Source: Microtetraspora fusca (GTDB lineage Bacteria > Actinomycetota > Actinomycetes > Streptosporangiales > Streptosporangiaceae). Taken from it: a stretch of DNA of 64,000 nucleotides. The notes under the pieces are model-generated. The model was given only the letters and a program-made list of their open reading frames with translations, had not been told where the DNA came from and ran no database searches. Made by a program: the position numbers and the translations under genes. Positions 52,514 through 59,478 of the stretch are shown here, piece after piece. The stretch spans positions 144,900-208,899 of the forward strand of contig NZ_BBYK01000047.1 of NCBI RefSeq assembly GCF_001570365.1, read 5' to 3'. Numbering within the stretch: the stretch's first letter is position 1; the number at the start of each line of letters is the position of its first letter.

Positions 52514-52528
52514 TCTGCTGAGGGCAGA
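52514..52528 (-). promoter_or_regulatory. PopR-type box upstream of the clpP operon
   Basis: In the clpP direction the site reads TCTGCC-CTC-AGCAGA. The PopR motif described in Streptomyces lividans, as I recall it, is TCTGCC-N3-GGCAGA, so 11 of 12 specified bases match. Confidence 0.7.
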
Positions 52529-52599
52529 CCGGGCGCCGCCTCGCCTACGGCGTGGGGCGAGTGGTGGATCGCTCAAGGTCCTTGATCGGTGGGATCAGA

Positions 52600-53763
52600 T
52601 CACGGTGTCGAGTGCTCCGCCTCGGCGGTGGCGCGTTCCCGCACCCGCGCGACGACCACCGACTTCGTGAACTCTCGACTCACCCGCACCAGCCAGGCGC
52701 TCTCCGAGGTGATCGACGGATCGACGTCGTGGAAGGGGTGCTCGGCGTTGTAGTTGCGCCCGGCGGCATAGCCGATCAGGGACGCCGCGATCACCGCGGC
52801 CTCCAGTGTGGCCGGATCCGCCGCTGGGCCCACCCACTGCGGCACGGACGGGTGCGCGTACGGCCGGAGCGCGAGTTGCGCGTCACGGATCTCGATGACC
52901 CGCCGATAGAGGGCGAACTCGGTGTCCCACAGCACTTTCGCGGTCTCGATCAACGCGATCTGCGGTCGGGCCAGCCGCAGTGCCCTCCACAGAGGGTCCG
53001 TCTGTCGATGACGGATGAACGCCCGCACCCAGCGCAGCGGCGCGGCCAGCCACGTTCCCCAAGCGGTGAGGGTGGCCCCGATGAGCCAGAGCAGGATGCA
53101 CGTCACGCCGATCATCGTCCCGATCGGAAGGACGGTGGCCAGCGACTGCCCGGTGAGCAGCGTGATCACCGGCCGGACTCCGGACCAACCGGCCCAGATG
53201 ATCCCGACGGCGGCTCCGGCAACGACGAAATGCAATCCGACCCGCAGAGTGGTGGTTTCAGCGTGTGGCACATAGCGGCTGATGGTCCGCATGAAGGCGA
53301 CCACGCAAACCGTGATATAGAGGAAAAACACCGCCAGGTAGCCCACCACTTGCGGGGTGTTGGAATAGACGTTGACGAAGTTGCGCGTGTAAGTGGTCTC
53401 GGCCGCGATCAACAGTACGGCCATCAGGGTTACCGCCCCGGCGAGGATGATTCCGTACCGGCGCAACCATCGCTTCGTGTGCTCGGGGATGGCGATGCTA
53501 TGCCCGAGCGCGCCGAGAAAGTAGGCCGCCGCCATCTCCAGAGAATTGCCAACGAACCGGGCCGTATTGGGCATCAGCTCATAGCGACTGACCAGGTCCA
53601 GCGTCGGGTGCGCCATGAACGCCATGGCCAGCCCGAGGCAGAGGAAGAACGCCGCCAGATAGTGCAGACCCAGAGCCCGCTGGTCTCGGCGTACGCGAAA
53701 CAGCTTGTATCCTGCGACACCGACGGCGAGCGCGCAGGCGCAGTAGTTCAGCCAGTGAAGCAT
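52600..53763 (-). CDS. MAB_1171c-like integral membrane protein
   Basis: 387 residues. About seven membrane helices fill residues 1-240 (for example YLAAFFLCLGLAMAFM, VGYLAVFFLYITVCVVAFM and a last one near 225). A cytoplasmic C-terminal region follows (ALRLARPQIALIETAKVLWD, then RRVIEIRDAQLALRPYA). This matches the MAB_1171c family of putative transporters, usually encoded after an Xre and an ImmA-like peptidase gene, as here. It starts four bases after the peptidase stop. A role in sensing or immunity for the adjacent peptide cluster is inference. Confidence 0.78.
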   Translation of the reverse strand: MLHWLNYCACALAVGVAGYKLFRVRRDQRALGLHYLAAFFLCLGLAMAFMAHPTLDLVSRYELMPNTARFVGNSLEMAAAYFLGALGHSIAIPEHTKRWLRRYGIILAGAVTLMAVLLIAAETTYTRNFVNVYSNTPQVVGYLAVFFLYITVCVVAFMRTISRYVPHAETTTLRVGLHFVVAGAAVGIIWAGWSGVRPVITLLTGQSLATVLPIGTMIGVTCILLWLIGATLTAWGTWLAAPLRWVRAFIRHRQTDPLWRALRLARPQIALIETAKVLWDTEFALYRRVIEIRDAQLALRPYAHPSVPQWVGPAADPATLEAAVIAASLIGYAAGRNYNAEHPFHDVDPSITSESAWLVRVSREFTKSVVVARVRERATAEAEHSTP

Positions 53764-53766
53764 CCA

Positions 53767-54270
53767 TCACCGCGTATCAAAGATCGAGCCGACGCGGGCC
53801 AGACCATCGGCGAGCTCGGGGGCGACCGATCCGGCCGACCGGCGACGGGCCCGCTGCGCGACCATCGAGGCCACCAGTTCGGCCTCCTGTTCTTCCGCCG
53901 CGGAGTAGTCGGTCCGGCCGAGCACTCGCCGGACCAGGTCCACGCTGAGGTTGGGTAACAGAAGTTTGGGCAGGGCCTCGAGTTTGGCATCGCCGATGTG
54001 TCCGCAAAGGAGATGTCCCACCTCGTGGAGCAGGATGTGCTCCCGGTGTAATCGGGTGGTGCTGGCGGCGTAGAAGATGTAGTCGGCCTCGTCGGTGGCG
54101 ACCAGCGCACCGCATTGCACGGCGCCACCCGGCATCGGCATCAACTCGACGATCCGACCGCGCCGCTCGGCGAGCGCGGAGATGAACACGTCGGGATCGA
54201 AAGGGGCGGGGATCGACAGCTGACCGACGACCCGCTGGCACTTGCGCCAGGTCGCCCGGTCAATCGCCAT
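53767..54270 (-). CDS. ImmA/IrrE-like zinc metallopeptidase
   Basis: 167 residues. The zinc site HEVGH is at 82-86 in REHILLHEVGHLLCGH, with a third ligand likely from EEQEAELVASMVA. A small N-terminal domain precedes. Unlike the gene at 6289 it has no helix-turn-helix of its own; that is encoded by the overlapping upstream gene (11-bp overlap). Such peptidases typically cleave the partner Xre protein or a membrane-linked signal. Confidence 0.85.
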   Translation of the reverse strand: MAIDRATWRKCQRVVGQLSIPAPFDPDVFISALAERRGRIVELMPMPGGAVQCGALVATDEADYIFYAASTTRLHREHILLHEVGHLLCGHIGDAKLEALPKLLLPNLSVDLVRRVLGRTDYSAAEEQEAELVASMVAQRARRRSAGSVAPELADGLARVGSIFDTR

Positions 54271-54700
54271 CGCGCCCCGCTAACCCCTTGCGTCGCGCTT
54301 CACGCCGCCCGATCGCCTCGATCATGTCGCTGATCGTGTCGAGCCCTTCAGGCGACAGCGTGACCGCGCGTAGGGCGATCTGGCGTACCGCGTTATCTCG
54401 TAGCGCCCCGAGTAGTTCCAGCTCTTCCACGATCCGCTCGCTCTGCTCATCGTCGAAAAAGTAGGCCGGGGGAACCTGGAAGAACTGCGCGAGCGCTTCC
54501 AGATGGCGCTTGGTCGGATTGGTTCGGCGGCCATTGCGCAGCTGCCACAGATAGGTGGCCGAGAAGCTCTCGCCGGTCGCCTCCCGGCAGGCACCGGCCA
54601 CCTCCTCGTTGCGGTACTGCTCCCGGTCTGGGCGCCGGACAACCTCGAAGAGGCGGTTGATCTTCTCGGCGAGAGTCGACCGGACGGGTGGCTCAACCAT
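54260..54700 (-). CDS. Xre family regulator
   Basis: 146 residues. The helix-turn-helix occupies about 25-80, with EEVAGACREATGESFSATYL and a WQLRNGRRTNPTKRHLEALA recognition/support helix, typical of EspR-like Xre proteins in mycobacteria and relatives. A helical C-terminal part follows. GGGGAGAG precedes the ATG. It diverges from the first precursor cassette, and the inverted repeat at 54791-54832 lies between them. Confidence 0.88.
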   Translation of the reverse strand: MVEPPVRSTLAEKINRLFEVVRRPDREQYRNEEVAGACREATGESFSATYLWQLRNGRRTNPTKRHLEALAQFFQVPPAYFFDDEQSERIVEELELLGALRDNAVRQIALRAVTLSPEGLDTISDMIEAIGRREARRKGLAGRDGD

Positions 54701-54790
54701 CGGTCACGCTCTCCCCTTCTATAACAGGCGAATCCCGCCAGGACTGTTGACGGAGCCCACAAGCTCCATCATTCTAGCGATTCCGGACCT

Positions 54791-54832
54791 TAGCTGAGAT
54801 GAAAGTTCTGCGTCATTGTTTCATCTCCGCTA
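54791..54832. promoter_or_regulatory. Inverted-repeat operator of precursor cassette 1
   Basis: TAGCTGAGATGAAA and TTTCATCTCCGCTA, 14-bp arms matching at 13 positions, spaced by 14 bp, ending 22 bp before the first precursor ATG. A second copy stands at the same place in cassette 2. Confidence 0.75.
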
Positions 54833-54854
54833 TGAGACTCCAAGGAGGTGAATC

Positions 54855-55070
54855 ATGAGCACTCTCGCCGACCACACCAACACCATCTCCCCCGGGAGGT
54901 TCGGTGACCTGACGGAGACCACCCGCGGCCGCGGCCTGACCGCGGCCACGCCCGTACTGGCCACCCCGTCGGCCGTGGCCCTCGGCGTCGCCATCGGCAT
55001 GGCCGCCTTCCACGCCGGTTACATGTACGGCATCGCCCGCAGCATGGCCGAAGGCACCGTCGCCAACTGA
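54855..55070 (+). CDS. Linaridin-type precursor peptide A1
   Basis: 71 residues after a very strong ribosome-binding site (AAGGAGGTGAATC). Leader MSTLADHTNTISPGRFGDLT and a Thr-rich junction end in PVLATP at 33-38, the PxxxTP motif of linaridin precursors. If cut as in cypemycin, the core starts at Ala36 (ATPSAVALGVAIG...) and has 36 residues, hydrophobic and Gly/Ala-rich, ending in EGTVAN. There is no Cys. Few Thr are available for dehydration. Confidence 0.78.
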   Translation: MSTLADHTNTISPGRFGDLTETTRGRGLTAATPVLATPSAVALGVAIGMAAFHAGYMYGIARSMAEGTVAN

Positions 55071-55095
55071 CCCCTAGACGCGAGGGACATGATCC

Positions 55096-55311
55096 ATGCC
55101 ATTACTGGCTGAGAAGGCGAACGCCGACCCGGCGCTCGCCGCGATCTCGATCTACAGCACTGAGCCCTGCCACGAAATCGGCGGGGCGCCGGTGCTCGCC
55201 ACACCCGCGACAATCGTGGGCGTGGCCGCCGGCGTGGGCCTGGTCGGCTCAGTGGTCGGCCTGTTCGCAGCCGGCTACGCGATCGGCCACAGCGGCACCT
55301 TGCCGAAATAG
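55096..55311 (+). CDS. Linaridin-type precursor peptide B1
   Basis: 71 residues. A different leader, MPLLAEKANADPALAAISIY, again leads to PVLATP (32-37). The predicted core begins ATPATIVGVAAGVG, close to the ATPATP start of cypemycin, and ends in FAAGYAIGHSGTLPK. It contains GxxxG-like spacing. The only Cys (25) is in the leader. It is 25 bp downstream of A1, so both are on one transcript. Confidence 0.78.
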   Translation: MPLLAEKANADPALAAISIYSTEPCHEIGGAPVLATPATIVGVAAGVGLVGSVVGLFAAGYAIGHSGTLPK

Positions 55312-55322
55312 CTCCGGACGAA

Positions 55323-55365
55323 CCCGTTGCCGGGGCACCGCCGACCCTGGCATCCCGGCAACGGG
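55323..55365 (+). terminator. Hairpin ending precursor cassette 1
   Basis: CCCGTTGCCGGG pairs exactly with CCCGGCAACGGG over a 19-base loop. Identical arms recur after cassette 2. Confidence 0.75.
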
Positions 55366-55526
55366 CCGATGCCCCAGCCATCTCGACCAGCCGCTCACCC
55401 CACACCCTCGGCTTCACGTCCGCGGAAAGAAGCCGTCCGTCCAGCCGCCTCAGTGCGAGCTTGATCGGCGTGCTGCTCTGCAAACGGGTCAAGCCCAGCC
55501 GATACGGCCCTGGCGGACCCTTGCTT

Positions 55527-55569
55527 TAGCTGATATGAAAGGCACGGCTATCTAGCTTCATTTGAGCTA
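55527..55569. promoter_or_regulatory. Inverted-repeat operator of precursor cassette 2
   Basis: TAGCTGATATGAAA and CTTCATTTGAGCTA, 11 of 14 positions symmetric, spaced by 15 bp, ending 20 bp before the A2 ATG. The left arm differs from that of cassette 1 at one base. Confidence 0.72.
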
Positions 55570-55589
55570 CAACTCCAAGGAGGTGAATC

Positions 55590-55778
55590 ATGAGCACTCT
55601 CGCCGACTACACCAACGCCGTCTCCCCCGAGACGTTCGGTGACCTGACGGAGACCACCGCTGGTCGCGGCCTGACTGCGGGGACCCCCGTACTGGCCACG
55701 CCCGCCGTGGTCGTGACCATGGTCGCGGCGTTCGCGGCCGGCTATGCGATGGGCCGCAGCGGCACCGTGCCGAAGTAG
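55590..55778 (+). CDS. Linaridin-type precursor peptide A2
   Basis: 62 residues. The leader is nearly that of A1 (MSTLADYTNAVSPETFGDLT) with PVLATP at 33-38, and the same ribosome-binding site. The core, from Ala36, is 27 residues: ATPAVVVTMVAA, then FAAGYAMGRSGTVPK. The last 15 residues match the end of B1 at 12 positions, although the leader is of the A type. No Cys. Confidence 0.78.
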   Translation: MSTLADYTNAVSPETFGDLTETTAGRGLTAGTPVLATPAVVVTMVAAFAAGYAMGRSGTVPK

Positions 55779-55863
55779 CCCCGGACAACCCGTTACCGGT
55801 GCCACGCAGCTGCCCAACTGACAGCCCGATACGAACGGCGGCTCACCACAATGGAGATCATCC

Positions 55864-56055
55864 ATGACACTGCTCGCTGAGAAGGTGAACGCCGACCCCG
55901 CGTTCGACGCGATCTCGATCCACAGCACTTACCCCGTCCACACGAGCGTCGAGGTGCCGGTGCTGTGCGTCACGGCGACCATGGGGGCCGCAAGCGGGCT
56001 CAGCACGGCGAACGTCGGAGCCGTGAACGGCGGAACCGTGCTCACCATCGCCTAG
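55864..56055 (+). CDS. Linaridin-type precursor peptide B2
   Basis: 63 residues. B-type leader (MTLLAEKVNADPAFDAISIH). The motif is altered to PVLCVT (32-37), so the proline is lost and a Cys appears at 35. The tail ATMGAASGLSTANVGAVNGG, then TVLTIA, differs from the other three. It may be a specialised partner peptide or a degenerating copy. Confidence 0.68.
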   Translation: MTLLAEKVNADPAFDAISIHSTYPVHTSVEVPVLCVTATMGAASGLSTANVGAVNGGTVLTIA

Positions 56056-56115
56056 TGCGATAAGCCGCGACTTCGGCGGCCCCAAACCCCCAGCGGCCGC
56101 GAAAGCCCTGGATAA

Positions 56116-56155
56116 CCCGTTGCCGGGGCGGCGCTGACTCTGACCCGGCAACGGG
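56116..56155 (+). terminator. Hairpin ending precursor cassette 2
   Basis: Same 12-bp arms as at 55323 (CCCGTTGCCGGG and complement) with a 16-base loop. It separates the precursors from the enzyme genes. Confidence 0.75.
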
Positions 56156-56187
56156 CCCGATCCAGGAACGAGCCAGGAAACAACCCC

Positions 56188-58137
56188 ATGAAAACACCAG
56201 CCAAGCGCCGCCCCCGACTGCTGGCCGCCCTGTCAGCCCTGTCCGGACGCGGCACCCGAGCCTCCATCGAGTCGCTGTCCACACTGTCCAGATCGCAGGT
56301 GCTGACCTGGACCGAGCGGTTGAATTCGGTGACCCACCTTCTCGCCAGCCTGGAATACCTCGCCCGTCCCAAGGACCGGGAGTGGGGTGGTGCCAACAAC
56401 TGGGACGTCACCCGCCGCATGTTCCACGACCGGGCACCCCGCTTCGCCAAGGCCCTGGACCTGGTCGCCGATCCTCGGGTCAGCACCGCCCTGCACGCCG
56501 GCCGCGCCGTCGCCGCGGCCGCGCTCTGGCTTCCGCTGTCCCCTCGGCAACGAGTCGCCGTCAACACGGTGCTCACCGGCAGCCAGGCCGCCCTGCACGC
56601 GCAGAACCTCTACGGAAGCGACGGGGCCGACCAGATCTCCTTCCTCGTGCAGGCGCTGACCACCGTCGCCCGGACCGGTCACCGCCGGCCCGCCGTCGCC
56701 GACGCCGCCCTCTGGTTCGTCTCGCTGCAGTCGGTGCTGTCCTACACGGTCTCCGGATGGGCCAAGCTCCCCAGCGATACCTGGCGCAGTGGGCGCGCCC
56801 TGCCCAACATCATCCGCACCCACACCTACGGCGACCCGGACATCTGGAAGCTGATGCGCCGCTTCCCCCGGCTGACCCGGCTCGCCGCGCATGGCGTCCT
56901 CACCTTCGAGTGCTCGTTCCCCCTGGTCTTCGCCTTCCGTGGCCGGCCCGCGCCGTACTTCCTCGGTATCGCCGGGATCTTCCACATCGTCAACGCGCGA
57001 ATGATGGGACTCGGCCGGTTCTTCTGGGCCTTCGCCGCCACCTATCCGGCGGTGCTTTACACGACCGGACCACGCGAACGCACCGAACCACATGACGTGG
57101 TCAGCCGTCGCCACGATGCCCTGCCGGCCACCGTGGCCGCCGCCGCGCTCACCCTGTTCGCCACCGGCCAGGTGATCCGTGCCCGCCGGCGCCGGATCGT
57201 CACCCGAGGACGCGGCGACGAGCGTACGCTGACCACCTCAGCGGGCAACACCCTGGCCTACCGCGTTCTCGGCGAGGACGCGGCGGAGACCGGTCCGGTG
57301 GTCATCCTGGAAAGCGGCCTCGCCTCCACGAGCGAACACTGGGAACGGATCGCCACTCAGCTGGCGCGACACTTCACCACAGTCACCTACCAGCGGGCCG
57401 GCTACGGCGGCAGCCGATACCAGGCCGACGGCGAATATCACTTCGACGCCATAGTGGACGACCTGACCGAGGTGGCCAAGCACGTCGCAGGTGATCGTCC
57501 CATCGTGCTGGTCGGCCACTCCCTCGGCGGCTACCTCTCGCTGCTGGCCGCCGAACGACTCGGCGCCCAGGTGCGGGGCATCGCGCTCATCGACTCCAGC
57601 CATCCGGCCGAGCTGCAGCGTTCCATCCGGCAAGCCGAAGGCGGCCAGGTGCTGACCAACTCGCTGGCGCTCATGGCCCCGTCGATGGAGCTCGGGCTCG
57701 GCTCGCTGCTACGGCGTCCCGAATGGCTGAAGCGGATCCCGCCCGAGGCGCGAGCCACCGCCCTGGCCCAGTACCGCGACGCCAAAATGTGGGCCGCCGC
57801 CCGCCGGGAGTGGAAGGTCGTCAAGGAGAAGTTCGAGGAGTTCGACGGCGTCCTGCCCAGGATCACCGCCCCCCTCGTGGTCATCACCGCGAGCCAGACC
57901 GCCGCTACTGACGCCGTGCAGGTGGATCTGCACGATGAGTTCGCAGCCGCCGCCCCACAGGCGCAGCAGCATCTCATCGAGGGCGCCGACCACGACGAGA
58001 TCCTCACCGACGCCGACCGGGCCGCCGAAGTGAGCAAGATCCTCACCGCGTTCCTTGACGACCTGCACGACACACCCTCCGACGACGGCGGGCGGGAACG
58101 ATCCGCCCGGCGGCAGCGCGATGGGGGCGAGAAGTGA
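56188..58137 (+). CDS. CypH-like protein: HTTM membrane domain fused to alpha/beta hydrolase
   Basis: 649 residues. Residues 40-320 form an HTTM (gamma-carboxylase-like) membrane region, with helices such as VFAFRGRPAPYFLGIAGIFH. Residues 345-630 form an alpha/beta hydrolase with nucleophile Ser445 in VGHSLGGYL and the catalytic His in GADHDEI. This domain pair is that of CypH/LinH proteins, required together with CypL for linaridin modification, probably Thr dehydration or isomerisation at the membrane. The next gene starts in its stop codon. Confidence 0.82.
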   Translation: MKTPAKRRPRLLAALSALSGRGTRASIESLSTLSRSQVLTWTERLNSVTHLLASLEYLARPKDREWGGANNWDVTRRMFHDRAPRFAKALDLVADPRVSTALHAGRAVAAAALWLPLSPRQRVAVNTVLTGSQAALHAQNLYGSDGADQISFLVQALTTVARTGHRRPAVADAALWFVSLQSVLSYTVSGWAKLPSDTWRSGRALPNIIRTHTYGDPDIWKLMRRFPRLTRLAAHGVLTFECSFPLVFAFRGRPAPYFLGIAGIFHIVNARMMGLGRFFWAFAATYPAVLYTTGPRERTEPHDVVSRRHDALPATVAAAALTLFATGQVIRARRRRIVTRGRGDERTLTTSAGNTLAYRVLGEDAAETGPVVILESGLASTSEHWERIATQLARHFTTVTYQRAGYGGSRYQADGEYHFDAIVDDLTEVAKHVAGDRPIVLVGHSLGGYLSLLAAERLGAQVRGIALIDSSHPAELQRSIRQAEGGQVLTNSLALMAPSMELGLGSLLRRPEWLKRIPPEARATALAQYRDAKMWAAARREWKVVKEKFEEFDGVLPRITAPLVVITASQTAATDAVQVDLHDEFAAAAPQAQQHLIEGADHDEILTDADRAAEVSKILTAFLDDLHDTPSDDGGRERSARRQRDGGEK

Positions 58138-58721
58138 TGGGGCCACGAACCGCTCCGCCGTCACCCCGGGCCGACCGCGGGCCGGCGGCCGCACTGGTGA
58201 TCGGGGGCCTGGCCGCCTGGTTCGGCGTGACCGTCATCAGCCAGCATCCCCAGCAGATCTTCGACCGGTTCCGGCGCTACGACTACACCGGCCTGCTCAT
58301 CGGCAACTGGCGGTTCTTCGCCCCGGAGCCGGCGCAGCACGACTTCCACATCCTGCACCGGGTGCTCACCGCGGACGACGTCCAGACCCCCTGGGCCGAG
58401 ACCACCCACATTCCCAAGCGCACCTGGCGGCAGATGGTCTGGTTCCCGGAACGGCGGCAGGACAAGGCGGTCTTCGACGTCTGCGCCGAACTGATCGTCT
58501 CGTTCGCGCAGCCCAAACTCGACATCACCAAGCTCCCGGCCTACCAGGTGCTCTGCGACCGCGTCGAGCTCGTCGTACGGGAGGAACACCGGGCGAACCC
58601 GACCCCCAAGGGATTCCAGTTCGTGATCGCCCGCAGTGCCGGATACGACGAGTCCGAGAATCCGGACTATCTGCTGATCTCCCAGTTCATTCCACTTCAG
58701 GAAGACCATCGCCATGAGTGA
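58134..58721 (+). CDS. CypL-like membrane-anchored protein
   Basis: 195 residues with one N-terminal membrane helix (ALVIGGLAAWFGVTVISQ, about 20-37) and a conserved NWRFFAPEPAQHDFHI segment, typical of the small partner of HTTM proteins (DUF5819-like; CypL/LinL in linaridin clusters). The rest is soluble. ATGA overlap with the CypH-like gene indicates a stoichiometric complex. Confidence 0.78.
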   Translation: MMGPRTAPPSPRADRGPAAALVIGGLAAWFGVTVISQHPQQIFDRFRRYDYTGLLIGNWRFFAPEPAQHDFHILHRVLTADDVQTPWAETTHIPKRTWRQMVWFPERRQDKAVFDVCAELIVSFAQPKLDITKLPAYQVLCDRVELVVREEHRANPTPKGFQFVIARSAGYDESENPDYLLISQFIPLQEDHRHE

Positions 58722-59478
58722 GATCGCCGACATCGGCTACGGCGCCCAGTTCGCCGACTTCTACGACCGCCTCTTTCCCGGTGGACCGGCCGTGGCGGCG
58801 ACCGCGACCTTCCTCGCCGAACTGCACCCCGGCGGAGACCTGCCGACCCTGGAACTCGGCGTGGGCACCGGGCGGATCGCGCTGCCCCTGGCCGACCTGG
58901 TCGGCCCGATCGTCGGCGTCGACTCCTCGCCGGAGATGCTCGACGTCCTGCGCGCCTCCCTCGCCGAACAGCCCCGCCCGGTCACCCCCGTGCACGGCGA
59001 CATCCGCGACTACGCCGACGATCGGCGCCACGGGCTCATCTACTGCGTCTGCGGCACCCTTTCGATGCTGCTGGACCCCGCCGAGCAGCAGCAGGTACTC
59101 AAGGTCGCGGCGGCCCACCTCGCCCCCGGCGGCACTGTGGTCATCGAAACCCACAACCCGAACTTCGCCCAGATGATCAACCAGGGCAGGGCACGTGACT
59201 CGTTCTTCGTCCCCTACCCGGCACCGGACACCGGGCTGCTCTCCTACTCCACCATCGACATCGACAACCGCATCTGGCACCTCGCGCACATCTGGATCGA
59301 CAACGGCCGTTCCCGGATCGCCCAGGAACTGAGCCGCCTGACCATGCCCGAAGAGGTCGACGGCTACGCCGAGCAGGCCGGGCTGACGCCGGCGGGCCGC
59401 TACAGCAACTGGGCCGGCGCCGAGTTCAGCGGCCAGGAGCCGATGTACATCTCGGTTTACCGCAAGGGCCCCGCGTGA
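58714..59478 (+). CDS. SAM-dependent methyltransferase, CypM-like
   Basis: 254 residues. Motif I is LELGVGTGRIALPLA (near 48-62), post-I VGVDSSPEML, motif II GLIYCVCGTLSMLL. CypM methylates the N-terminal Ala of cypemycin twice; three precursors here would expose N-terminal Ala after PVL, so the same role is probable. It overlaps the upstream gene by 8 bp and the transporter by one base. Confidence 0.85.
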   Translation: MSEIADIGYGAQFADFYDRLFPGGPAVAATATFLAELHPGGDLPTLELGVGTGRIALPLADLVGPIVGVDSSPEMLDVLRASLAEQPRPVTPVHGDIRDYADDRRHGLIYCVCGTLSMLLDPAEQQQVLKVAAAHLAPGGTVVIETHNPNFAQMINQGRARDSFFVPYPAPDTGLLSYSTIDIDNRIWHLAHIWIDNGRSRIAQELSRLTMPEEVDGYAEQAGLTPAGRYSNWAGAEFSGQEPMYISVYRKGPA

